Origin: a bacterium
GTDB taxonomy: Bacteria; Bacillota_I; Bacilli_A; RF39; UBA660
DNA length: 13,835 nt
Assembly: GCA_014845975.1 (NCBI GenBank)
Contig: RKAN01000062.1
Span: forward strand, 1-13,835
Reading direction: 5' to 3'
The stretch's first letter is position 1; each line of letters begins with the position of its first letter. The notes under the pieces were generated by a model that searched no databases, had not been told where the DNA came from, and saw nothing but the letters and a program-made list of their open reading frames with translations. The translations under genes were made by a program, and so were the position numbers. This document shows positions 1 to 6,946 of the stretch, one piece after another.

Positions 1-44
1 ATGTATGGGGAAGTAAATGTGGTAGAAGTTTCACAAAATAATCA

Positions 45-73
45 TTGTAAATAGCTATTTTGAAGTGTATAAT
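45..73 (+). promoter_or_regulatory. Sigma-A-type promoter of the ImmA-like gene
   Basis: TTGTAA at 45-50 and a perfect TATAAT at 68-73 are separated by 17 bases. The expected RNA start near 80 gives a short leader of about 20 bases carrying the ribosome site at 88-93. Only sequence matching supports this. Confidence 0.65.
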
Positions 74-87
74 GTTAAGTTGTATGT

Positions 88-93
88 GGGGTG
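88..93 (+). promoter_or_regulatory. Ribosome binding site that fixes the start at 100
   Basis: GGGGTG at 88-93 lies 6 bases before the ATG at 100. The upstream in-frame GTG at 91 and ATG at 94 fall inside or right beside this site, so they are unlikely starts. Confidence 0.6.
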
Positions 94-99
94 ATGATC

Positions 100-555
100 A
101 TGAAAAAAATAGTAGATATTAGAGACATAGCTTTAAAAGATGGATTCAAAATTTATATCCAAACATTCACAAGAAATGAAAATTTAATTGGTTATGTTTG
201 GGTAGAAAACATAAATTTTGATAAAAGAATTGTAATAGATGAAAATATTTTAAATGAAATGGGATTAGAAAGTGAATATTATTTTCGATATTATATTGCT
301 TTAGCTCTTTCTTACTTTAAAATTGCTAATGTAAAAGAAAATTATTATAAACAAATTAAAAGTAATATTCATGATATAGAAGTAGAAGATTTAGCAAAAA
401 AAATGTTAATTCCAGAAAAGGAATTTAATAAATATTCAAAGAAGTATAATAAGGATATTGTAAAACTAATGAATCATTTTAAGGTTCCTAGTACTTTAAT
501 TGAAGAAATTTTAAATGATAAGAAAAAAGGTAAAGTGAAAACATTAAAGAAATGA
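100..555 (+). CDS. ImmA/IrrE-fold protein lacking the zinc motif (pseudo-metallopeptidase)
   Basis: This 151-residue protein reads like the ImmA/IrrE (peptidase M78) domain. It has an N-terminal helix plus strand, then a strand GYVWVENINF with a following VIDENI at 31-50. The segment R63-Y64-Y65-I66-A67-L68-A69-L70-S71-Y72 sits where the family has RFTIAHELGH. A helix at 93-105 ending in MLIP matches the family's E-x-AN-x-FA-x-x-LLMP helix, and a C-terminal helical segment follows at about 111-138. The HELGH zinc motif is LALSY here, so both histidines and the catalytic glutamate are gone and peptidase activity is not expected. Known relatives cleave phage or ICE repressors, usually beside an HTH repressor gene, and none is visible here. 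It has its own promoter and stops with TGA just before the topA promoter. A protein-binding or regulatory role is inference. The fold call is from pattern memory and fairly secure. Confidence 0.65.
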   Translation: MKKIVDIRDIALKDGFKIYIQTFTRNENLIGYVWVENINFDKRIVIDENILNEMGLESEYYFRYYIALALSYFKIANVKENYYKQIKSNIHDIEVEDLAKKMLIPEKEFNKYSKKYNKDIVKLMNHFKVPSTLIEEILNDKKKGKVKTLKK

Positions 556-556
556 T

Positions 557-585
557 TTGACAATCAAATTTGAATAGTGTATAAG
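557..585 (+). promoter_or_regulatory. Promoter of topA
   Basis: A perfect TTGACA at 557-562 and TATAAG at 580-585 are spaced 17 bases apart. It begins right after the stop of the upstream gene, giving topA and the gene behind it their own transcription start near 592. Confidence 0.75.
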
Positions 586-610
586 TATTTTAGAAAAGTG
601 AGCGTGAATT

Positions 611-2635
611 ATGACGAAATTAGTAATCGTGGAATCTCCAGCTAAAACAAAATCAATAGGAAAATATTTAGGAAATGATTATTTAGTTGTTTCTTCTAAA
701 GGCCATATTAGAGATCTTTCTACAAGAGGAAAATTTGGCTTTGGAGTGGATATTGAGAATCATTTTAAACCAGATTATGTGACAATTAAAGGAAAAAAGA
801 AAGTAATTGATGAATTAAAAAAAGATGTCAAAAAAACAGATTTTGTCTATCTTGCTACCGATCCCGACCGTGAAGGAGAGGCTATTTCATGGCATTTATT
901 TGATGTGTTAGGGTTAAAAGAAAATGAGTATGATCGAATTGTATTTAATGAAATTACGAAAAATGCAGTAGTAGATTCTTTAAATCATGCTCGTAAAATT
1001 GATCAAAATTTAGTAAATTCTCAAGAAACAAGAAGAATACTAGATCGTATTATTGGATTCCGTTTAAGTAAATTGGTTCAAAATAAAACAAGTGGTACTA
1101 GTGCAGGAAGAGTGCAATCTGTTGCTTTAAAACTTGTTGTGGACCGTGAAAGAGAAATTGAAGCATTTAATCCAGAAGAATATTGGACGATAAAAGCAAT
1201 TTTTAATGATTTCGAAGCGGATTTGTTCCGTTATAAAGATGCAGATATAAAACCTAAAACAGAAGTAGAAACTGATAAGATTTTAGACAGTTTATCAAAT
1301 TCTTTTCTAATTGAATCTATAGATAAGAAAGGAAAAAAGAAAAATTCAAAACCACCTTTTATAACAAGTACTTTACAACAGGCAGCTTCTAATCTTTTAA
1401 ATATGAATGCAAAAAAGACAATGAGTGTTGCTCAAAAGTTATATGAAGGAATCGAATTAGAAGATGAAACTGTTGGTTTAATAACTTACATGCGTACAGA
1501 TTCTATTCGTTTATCAAATGATTTCATTAAGGAAACAACTTCTTATATAGAAGGAAAATATGGAAAAGAGTACGTTGGATCTGTTAAAATTAGCAAAAAA
1601 ACAGAAAATGTTCAAGATGCCCATGAAGCAATTCGTCCAACTAGTATTCAAAGAGATCCAATTAGTGTTAAAAAATATTTAACAAATGATGAGTTTAAAT
1701 TATATAGTTTAATTTATGCGAGAGCACTTGCTTCTTTAATGGCTTCTGCGGATACATTAAATACAACGGTTATATTAGATAATCATGATTATAAATTTAA
1801 AACCACAGGTCAGATTATTACATTTGATGGATATTTAAAAGTATATCGTGCTTATGAATCCGCAAAAGATGATGTATTACCACCTTTTGATACCTATAAA
1901 TCAAATGTTATTGTTTCTAATTCAATTGAAAAGGAACAACATTTTACACAACCTCCAGCTCGCTATACAGAAGCAAAACTGATAGAAGCAATGGAAAAAT
2001 TAGGAATAGGTCGTCCAAGTACTTATGCAACGATTATGGATAATATTAAATCTAGAGGATATGTCAATGTTATTGATAAAAAGTTTAATCCTACAGAAAT
2101 TGGTGTAGAGGTAACGGATAAGTTACAAAGTTGTTTTTCCGATATTATCAATGTTGAATATACTGCCAATATGGAAAATGAATTAGATGAAATAGCAGAA
2201 GGAAAACTTGTTTGGTATGATACATTAGAGGAATTCTATAAAGAATTTGAGCCTGCTTTAGAGGAAGCTTTTGATAAATTAGAAAAGAAAGAGCCTGAAA
2301 AGGTAGGAGAAGACTGCCCAAATTGTGGTCATCCTTTGGTAAAAAGAAAAGGAAGATATGGGGAATTTATAGCCTGTAGTAATTTTCCAGAGTGCAAATA
2401 CATTAAAATGGATGAATCTAAAATTGTAGAAATCTGTAACTGTCCAAATTGTGAAGGAAAAATAGTAGAAAAAAAATCTAAAAGAGGAAAGGTGTTTTAT
2501 GGCTGCAATAACTATCCAACTTGTAAGACTGCTTATTGGGATAAGCCAACAGGAGAGAAGTGCCCAAATTGTGGTAGTATGTTGACAGAAAAGAAAGATA
2601 AAATAAAATGCTCTCAATGTGATTATGAAAAATAA
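611..2635 (+). CDS. topA: DNA topoisomerase I (type IA)
   Basis: This enzyme relaxes negative supercoils by transient single-strand cleavage through a 5'-phosphotyrosine. The N-terminal TOPRIM domain shows VESPAKTKSIGKYLG with Glu8 and the acidic TDPDREGE with Asp84, Asp86 and Glu88 for Mg2+ binding. TSAGRVQSVALKL (163-175) and the active-site GLITYMRTDS with Tyr293 follow, then HEAIRPTS, then RYTEAKLIEAMEKLGIGRPS of the gate domains. The C-terminus carries three four-cysteine zinc ribbons at about 569-595, 611-638 and 651-670, so the metal-binding tail is complete. At 674 residues it is normal for Firmicutes. The start at 611 is preceded by AAAGTGAG at 595-602 and gives the canonical short TopA N-terminus. 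The gene has its own promoter and is followed after 22 bases by the GNAT-like gene, probably on one transcript. Identity is certain. Confidence 0.98.
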   Translation: MTKLVIVESPAKTKSIGKYLGNDYLVVSSKGHIRDLSTRGKFGFGVDIENHFKPDYVTIKGKKKVIDELKKDVKKTDFVYLATDPDREGEAISWHLFDVLGLKENEYDRIVFNEITKNAVVDSLNHARKIDQNLVNSQETRRILDRIIGFRLSKLVQNKTSGTSAGRVQSVALKLVVDREREIEAFNPEEYWTIKAIFNDFEADLFRYKDADIKPKTEVETDKILDSLSNSFLIESIDKKGKKKNSKPPFITSTLQQAASNLLNMNAKKTMSVAQKLYEGIELEDETVGLITYMRTDSIRLSNDFIKETTSYIEGKYGKEYVGSVKISKKTENVQDAHEAIRPTSIQRDPISVKKYLTNDEFKLYSLIYARALASLMASADTLNTTVILDNHDYKFKTTGQIITFDGYLKVYRAYESAKDDVLPPFDTYKSNVIVSNSIEKEQHFTQPPARYTEAKLIEAMEKLGIGRPSTYATIMDNIKSRGYVNVIDKKFNPTEIGVEVTDKLQSCFSDIINVEYTANMENELDEIAEGKLVWYDTLEEFYKEFEPALEEAFDKLEKKEPEKVGEDCPNCGHPLVKRKGRYGEFIACSNFPECKYIKMDESKIVEICNCPNCEGKIVEKKSKRGKVFYGCNNYPTCKTAYWDKPTGEKCPNCGSMLTEKKDKIKCSQCDYEK

Positions 2636-2657
2636 ATTTTGGTTGAGAGAAAAGTAA

Positions 2658-3317
2658 ATGAATTTTATTGAATCGTTACCTTTTAATAAAAATGTATTAT
2701 ATTCAGACGCATATAGTTATAACGGAGAATCTCAAAAAATTTATTTTCAAAAGTCTGTTTACAAAGGAAGAACACAATATTTTTTTAAATCTTTCTTACA
2801 AAAAGGAGATATTCAAGATTGCCAAGGTTATATGTATTTTTACTTAGATGCAGAACAAAAGACAAGTGATTATATAGGAACCTATGTAAAAGAAGAATAT
2901 CGTAGTACTGGAATTGCCTCATTTTTAGTAGCCAATTGGATTCAATTTTGTCTCAATTATGGTTATCATTTTTTGGAAACAAATAAAGCTCAAAGAAAAC
3001 CTTTTTTAATTTATTTGCTAAAGACGTATGGATTTGAAATATTGGGAGAAAATGTTTATCAAAATTCTAAAAATGTAATTCACATTTGTCAAAGTAAAAA
3101 TGACCTTCAAAAATATTTAATATTCGAAAACAAAAAACAGGAACAGTACTTTATGAACGGAAAAATTGCGAAAGAAGATAATTATGTAGCAATTGATTCT
3201 ATTACAGAGAATTTTAGATATTTAGATAGTTTGATTTTATCTAGAATTTATAATTTAGAAGATGAATATCGTGCAAATGAAAAATCATCTCTTGTTTTGA
3301 AAAGAAATAGAAAATAA
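2658..3317 (+). CDS. GNAT-family N-acetyltransferase-like protein
   Basis: This 219-residue protein has a GNAT core in its middle. The motif A strand and pyrophosphate loop is VKEEYRSTGIASFL at 77-90, with the R-x-x-G-x-A signature at Arg82, Gly85 and Ala87, followed by a long helix. Motif B resembles QRKPFLIYLLKTYGFEILG at 112-130, where the Tyr-Gly-Phe ending is typical. This suggests an acetyl-CoA-dependent transferase, substrate unknown. The N-terminal 50 residues and the 70-residue C-terminal extension (about 150-219) are unrecognised and rich in charged residues. GAGAG at 2645-2649 lies 8 bases before the ATG. It follows topA by 22 bases with no promoter between, and a terminator starts 7 bases after its stop, so it closes the topA transcription unit. 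Co-transcription with topA need not mean a linked function. Confidence 0.65.
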   Translation: MNFIESLPFNKNVLYSDAYSYNGESQKIYFQKSVYKGRTQYFFKSFLQKGDIQDCQGYMYFYLDAEQKTSDYIGTYVKEEYRSTGIASFLVANWIQFCLNYGYHFLETNKAQRKPFLIYLLKTYGFEILGENVYQNSKNVIHICQSKNDLQKYLIFENKKQEQYFMNGKIAKEDNYVAIDSITENFRYLDSLILSRIYNLEDEYRANEKSSLVLKRNRK

Positions 3318-3323
3318 ATATTG

Positions 3324-3355
3324 AAATCAAAAGAAAATAACCTTTTGATTTTTTT
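3324..3355 (+). terminator. Intrinsic terminator after the topA-GNAT unit
   Basis: AAATCAAAAG (3324-3333) pairs perfectly with CTTTTGATTT (3342-3351) around an 8-base loop, and the T-run continues to 3355. It separates the topA unit from the polysaccharide operon. Confidence 0.8.
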
Positions 3356-3402
3356 GTTTGTCAATATTTAAAACTTTAAATAAATTGATAAAAAATGAAA
3401 AT

Positions 3403-3430
3403 TTGACAAAATAAAAAAAACAATTATAAT
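3403..3430 (+). promoter_or_regulatory. Promoter of the polysaccharide control operon
   Basis: Perfect TTGACA at 3403-3408 and perfect TATAAT at 3425-3430 are 16 bases apart in a very AT-rich spacer. The expected RNA start near 3437 leaves a leader of about 45 bases. It is among the two or three best consensus matches in the window, suggesting strong expression unless repressed. I saw no clear operator. Confidence 0.8.
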
Positions 3431-3482
3431 AAACAACAATTCAATTCAATATTTGTTTTGAAAAAAAGAGGGGGTTAGTAGA

Positions 3483-3962
3483 GTGAATGAAAAACAAGAT
3501 TTAAAAATCTTATTAGGTTTTCATAAAAATGATTTTGTAATTATTGATTTAAGTAAAGAAGATTATCTAATTGGATTAATGCCATATTTAGATGAAAACA
3601 TTAAAATGATGGCATTTAAAACAAAAATGTTAGAAAATCAGGTGAAAGAATATCATTTAGAAAATAAAGTTTATTTTTTAGAGGATAATGAAGATTATTT
3701 TAAAATATCAAATTTAGGAATTGTTACGGATTCTAGTGACGAAGAATATTTAAAAAAGGCAATGTCTCTACAAATACCATTGTTAGCTTTAAATTGTAAA
3801 AATAAACAACAATTTATTAAAAATGATGTAACAGGTTACGTTATAAATAGTCAAAATGAAATGATTAATATGATACATTTTTTAAAAAATAATAAAAAAT
3901 ATAATTATAATTTAGGAATGAATAGTTATTATTATTTAGAAAATAGTATCACACAAGTTTAA
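3483..3962 (+). CDS. Stand-alone GT-B glycosyltransferase C-terminal domain, catalytically degenerate
   Basis: This 159-residue protein matches only the nucleotide-sugar-binding half of a GT4-type glycosyltransferase. The opening LGFHKNDFVIIDLS corresponds to the 'lgi..dkfvi..vgrl' strand of that domain. Then come NKVYFLED (61-68) for the 'V.flG' strand, NLGIVTDSSDEEYLKKAMSL (77-96) for 'adi.v.pS..E.fG...lEAMa', IPLLAL (98-103), and FIKNDVTGYVINSQNE (111-126) for 'ii.dg.nGllv...d'. The N-terminal acceptor domain is absent, and the E-x7-E pair of GT4 enzymes appears as Ser and Lys, so transfer activity is unlikely. The start is GTG with GAGGGGG at 3468-3474, 8 bases upstream. It heads the operon 13 bases before the Wzz-kinase gene, so a regulatory or scaffold role in polysaccharide assembly is plausible but unproven. 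The fold call is from pattern memory. Confidence 0.55.
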   Translation: MNEKQDLKILLGFHKNDFVIIDLSKEDYLIGLMPYLDENIKMMAFKTKMLENQVKEYHLENKVYFLEDNEDYFKISNLGIVTDSSDEEYLKKAMSLQIPLLALNCKNKQQFIKNDVTGYVINSQNEMINMIHFLKNNKKYNYNLGMNSYYYLENSITQV

Positions 3963-3975
3963 AAGGGGGATTATT

Positions 3976-5373
3976 ATGGAAGAAAGAGAATTAGATTTTT
4001 CCGATGTTTTGTCGGCAATTAGAAAATGGTTTTTATTAATTTTATTATTTATTATTTTAGGAGGTTCAGCATCAGCTTTTTATAATTATGGTGCTCCTAT
4101 TCGTTATCAAAGTACAACAACATTATATGTGCAACCACAGGTTACAGCTAGTGAAGTAGATTATCAAGGAATTTTAACCAATCAAAGAATGGTTAAAACT
4201 TACGTCCAAATTATGAAAAGTCGTAAAGTGATTGAAAAAGTAATTGAAAAATTAGAATTAAATCAAACTTATGATGAATTTTTAAATAACACTTCCATTA
4301 CTTCATCTGATGATACACAAATGATTTCTATTTCAGTAAAAAGTGTAGATAAAGAATCTGCTGCTTTGATTGCTAACACTTTTGCTAGTACATTTATAGA
4401 AGAAATTAAAGAATCTATGAATATTACTAATATTGTAGTAGTAGATGAAGCTGTAGTAAACTCTAATCCGGTAGAACCAAGAATTGTTTATAATTATGCA
4501 ATTGGAATTGGACTTGGTGCAATTATAGGACTTATTTTGGCTTTTCTTCTAGATTCTATGGATAATAAAATTAAAAATCATGAAGATGTGAAGAAATTTT
4601 TAAAGATAAAAACACTAGGAGTTGTTCCTGATCACTCTATTGATGCAGAAATTAAGAATAAAAAGAAAGTATATGTGAAACCAAACGAAATTGATATTAA
4701 AATTTTAACAGATCCAACTAGTGTTGTATCAGAATCCATGCGTATGATTCGTACAAATTTAAATTTTATGGATTTAAAATTAATTAATATTATTTCCACT
4801 TTACCAAGTGAAGGAAAATCAGAAGTAGTAACAAATTTAGCAGCAGCTTTCGCACTTCTAGATAAAAAAGTATTAGTAATGGATTGTGATCTTAGAAAGC
4901 CAAAGATTCATAAAAATTTCGGCTTATTTAGAAAAAATGGAGTTTCTGATATTGTTTTATCAAAAGGAACCGTAGATTACAAAACAGCTATTCAAAAATT
5001 TGAAAGTAAAAACGTAACAATCGATGTATTAACGGCTGGTAGTAAAATATCAAACCCGTCAGAATTAATTAACAGTGAACATTTCGCAAATCTTTTAAAA
5101 CAAGTAAAAGAAGATTATGATTTAGTATTAGTAGATTGTCCACCAATTTCTTCGTTAACAGATGGAGTATTAGTTTCTAAATTAGCAGATGGTACAGTTT
5201 ATGTAATAGAATCTGATCGAATTGATAAGCCTATCATTCAAGAATGTATTGAGGAATTACAAAATAATAAGGCCTTTATTTTAGGTGCTATTTTAACAAA
5301 AGTAAATGTTAAAACACAGAAAAAACTATATGGATATAAATACGACTACTATTATTCGAATTATCACAATTAA
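3976..5373 (+). CDS. Fused Wzz chain-length/co-polymerase and BY-kinase (Wzc-like tyrosine autokinase)
   Basis: This 465-residue membrane protein should control export or polymerisation of an extracellular polysaccharide. The Wzz part has a first membrane helix at about 17-37, an extracytoplasmic domain and a second helix at about 172-192 preceded by the proline-containing NPVEPR. The cytoplasmic kinase part has the E-x2-R-x2-R oligomerisation motif (Glu253, Arg256, Arg259), Walker A LPSEGKS (276-282, Lys281), Walker A' VMDCD (Asp303, Asp305) and Walker B LVLVDCPP (Asp387). The tail carries seven tyrosines between 452 and 463, the usual autophosphorylation cluster. Most Firmicutes encode adaptor and kinase separately (CapA/CapB, CpsC/CpsD); here they are one chain, as in proteobacterial Wzc, but without Wzc's long periplasmic region. 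AGGGGGA at 3964-3970 is a strong ribosome site. The cognate phosphatase overlaps its stop by one base. Confidence 0.92.
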   Translation: MEERELDFSDVLSAIRKWFLLILLFIILGGSASAFYNYGAPIRYQSTTTLYVQPQVTASEVDYQGILTNQRMVKTYVQIMKSRKVIEKVIEKLELNQTYDEFLNNTSITSSDDTQMISISVKSVDKESAALIANTFASTFIEEIKESMNITNIVVVDEAVVNSNPVEPRIVYNYAIGIGLGAIIGLILAFLLDSMDNKIKNHEDVKKFLKIKTLGVVPDHSIDAEIKNKKKVYVKPNEIDIKILTDPTSVVSESMRMIRTNLNFMDLKLINIISTLPSEGKSEVVTNLAAAFALLDKKVLVMDCDLRKPKIHKNFGLFRKNGVSDIVLSKGTVDYKTAIQKFESKNVTIDVLTAGSKISNPSELINSEHFANLLKQVKEDYDLVLVDCPPISSLTDGVLVSKLADGTVYVIESDRIDKPIIQECIEELQNNKAFILGAILTKVNVKTQKKLYGYKYDYYYSNYHN

Positions 5374-6086
5374 TGATTGATATTCATACGCATTTATTAT
5401 TTGATGTAGATGATGGTTCTAAGTCATTAGAACAGTCTATCCAATATTTAAAAGAAATCAAAAAGATAGGAATGAATAAAGTAGTTTGTACACCTCATAT
5501 AAAATTTGGAACTCGTGAGAAAGCTTTAAAAATCGTAAATAATTTTAAAATTTTAAGAGAAGAAGCTAAAAAATATGATATAGAGCTTTTTCTAGGAAAT
5601 GAAATTATGTATTCCAATGAAACAGTAGAATTATTAAATCACAAAAAAATCACAACAATTCAACATTCTAAATACGTTTTAGTAGAATTTAAAAGAAATG
5701 AAAATATGGCATTTGATCAAGTATTATCGTTTTTAGAAGGATTAGTTGAAAACGGATATTATCCTATTTTAGCTCATCCTGAGTTATATATATATTATCG
5801 AGATATTGATAAAATGAAGAAAATTAAAGAAACTGGAACAATGTTACAAATTGATGCTACTAGTTTATTTCAAAAAACAAGCAATCATAAAATCAAAAAA
5901 TTCACAAAAAAATTATTTTCTGAACGTTTAGTTGATATTGTAGCCAGTGATTCTCATTGTACAAAACAAAGAAATTTTAAAATATTCAAAAAAGCATATC
6001 TATATTCAAAGAGAAAATATGGACAAACATATACAAAAATTATATTTTTCGAAAATCCATTCGAAATATTAGAAAGTCCTTTTTAA
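5373..6086 (+). CDS. cpsB: CpsB/CapC-type PHP-domain protein-tyrosine phosphatase
   Basis: This 237-residue cytoplasmic enzyme should dephosphorylate the tyrosine tail of the kinase encoded just upstream. It shows the metal ligands of the family in order: DIHTH with His5 and His7, DVDDG (11-15), TPH with His42, GNE with Glu77, LAHPE with His135, and SDSH with Asp193 and His195. Its length matches characterised CpsB and YwqE proteins. Its ATG overlaps the kinase stop (TAATG at 5371-5375) and I see no ribosome site before it, so translation probably depends on coupling to the kinase, keeping the two in fixed ratio. Its last codons form the left arm of the operon terminator. The kinase-before-phosphatase order differs from the streptococcal order, where cpsB precedes cpsC and cpsD. 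Confidence 0.92.
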   Translation: MIDIHTHLLFDVDDGSKSLEQSIQYLKEIKKIGMNKVVCTPHIKFGTREKALKIVNNFKILREEAKKYDIELFLGNEIMYSNETVELLNHKKITTIQHSKYVLVEFKRNENMAFDQVLSFLEGLVENGYYPILAHPELYIYYRDIDKMKKIKETGTMLQIDATSLFQKTSNHKIKKFTKKLFSERLVDIVASDSHCTKQRNFKIFKKAYLYSKRKYGQTYTKIIFFENPFEILESPF

Positions 6087-6098
6087 GGATTTTTTTTT
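6073..6098 (+). terminator. Intrinsic terminator overlapping the phosphatase stop codon
   Basis: 6073-6081 pairs with 6085-6093 (nine pairs, one G-T) around a three-base loop, and T continues to 6098. The stop TAA (6084-6086) lies in the loop and right arm. Only two G-C pairs are present, so strength is moderate. Confidence 0.65.
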
Positions 6099-6099
6099 G

Positions 6100-6108
6100 T
6101 GTTACAAT
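6100..6108 (+). promoter_or_regulatory. Extended -10 promoter element
   Basis: TGTTACAAT is an extended -10 (TG-n-TACAAT) directly after the terminator T-run. No good -35 is seen 17 bases upstream, where the terminator lies. The predicted RNA start near 6115 would leave only about 13 bases before the ATG at 6128, so the leader would begin at the ribosome site. Confidence 0.4.
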
Positions 6109-6114
6109 GATATT

Positions 6115-6119
6115 AGGAG
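6115..6119 (+). promoter_or_regulatory. Ribosome binding site that fixes the start at 6128
   Basis: AGGAG lies 8 bases before ATG 6128. An in-frame ATG at 6107 is upstream of this site and overlaps the -10 element, so it is not the likely start. Confidence 0.65.
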
Positions 6120-6127
6120 TTGATAGT

Positions 6128-6946
6128 ATGGGAAAATATACTTTAGTTGCATCTTCTTATGATCCCATTCATAATCGTTTTTTTGATGAAGTTGCTATCA
6201 AATTAGTAGGTGGACCACAAAATGAATTGGTACAAATAGATAGATATACAGCTTCAAGTTCTAAAATTGAAATATTAAGAGAATTGAAAGAAAAAGGATT
6301 AATTCAAGATCAAGATACCCTTTCCATTCGTTATTTAAAATTGAAAGATTCTAAACCAGTTTATTATAATGTCGTTTTTGATAATCCAAACCTTATTCAT
6401 AGTATGGAAAATTTAACAGAAAAAAAATACTATCATGACTTTTCAAAAGTTTCTTTATCACTTCGTTTTGATGATCCTTATTTTGAAATGGAGTGGAAAC
6501 AATTAAAGAATTTAATAGAGTTAAAAAAAGTAGCTGAAATAGAAGAAAAGTATAAAAAATTAACACATCTAATATTTTTAATCCATCGCTATTTGAATTC
6601 TTTCTATGATGATGATTTAGTAAGAGAACAAGGATTAAAAGAAATTGAGTTAGAATTTAGTCGCTATAAAACATTTAGAGGTTGGATTGTAGAAAAAAAT
6701 AAAAAGAAAAAAAATATTTTAACATCCAATAATTCAGCGAAAAAAATAAAAAAAAGAATAGATCCTATTTCAAAAGAAGCTGCTGAAACAGAATTTGAAA
6801 AAAGTTTTATGAAAAAAAATTTATTAGATTATAAACACTATTTATTAAATCAATATAATCAGCAAGATATGGATAAAGAAGAATTTATTGAAGAAGATGA
6901 ATTAGAACAAATGGGATATATGGAAAATTATGATAAAAGAAAATAA
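6128..6946 (+). CDS. Unrecognised charged cytoplasmic protein
   Basis: I do not recognise this 272-residue protein. There is no signal peptide or membrane segment. The N-terminal half (1-115) looks like an alpha/beta domain beginning MGKYTLVASSYDP, with strands VAIKLVGG and LVQIDRY and a segment IRYLKLKDSKPVYYNVVF. A helical region follows at about 120-200, with many Lys and Glu. A Lys-rich stretch near 190-215 (KNKKKKN, KKIKKR) gives way to an acidic end (EEFIEEDELEQMGY). The basic patch could bind nucleic acid, but no known DNA- or RNA-binding motif is visible. Its last 17 bases overlap the recombinase gene, so the two are translated from one message. The start at 6128 is chosen from the AGGAG site. 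Confidence 0.7.
   Translation: MGKYTLVASSYDPIHNRFFDEVAIKLVGGPQNELVQIDRYTASSSKIEILRELKEKGLIQDQDTLSIRYLKLKDSKPVYYNVVFDNPNLIHSMENLTEKKYYHDFSKVSLSLRFDDPYFEMEWKQLKNLIELKKVAEIEEKYKKLTHLIFLIHRYLNSFYDDDLVREQGLKEIELEFSRYKTFRGWIVEKNKKKKNILTSNNSAKKIKKRIDPISKEAAETEFEKSFMKKNLLDYKHYLLNQYNQQDMDKEEFIEEDELEQMGYMENYDKRK

Noticed and set aside
1..54. An open frame from ATG 1 to TAG 54 (17 codons), possibly the tail of an upstream gene.
   Set aside because: It is cut by the window edge, and another frame is also open to 38. There is no recognisable motif, and its end overlaps the -35 box at 45-50. Nothing decides whether it is coding.
2279..2617. Minus-strand open frame of 112 codons inside topA.
   Set aside because: It lies wholly within the zinc-ribbon coding part of topA, is rich in Phe and Ile from antisense AT-rich codons, and has no ribosome site or family match.
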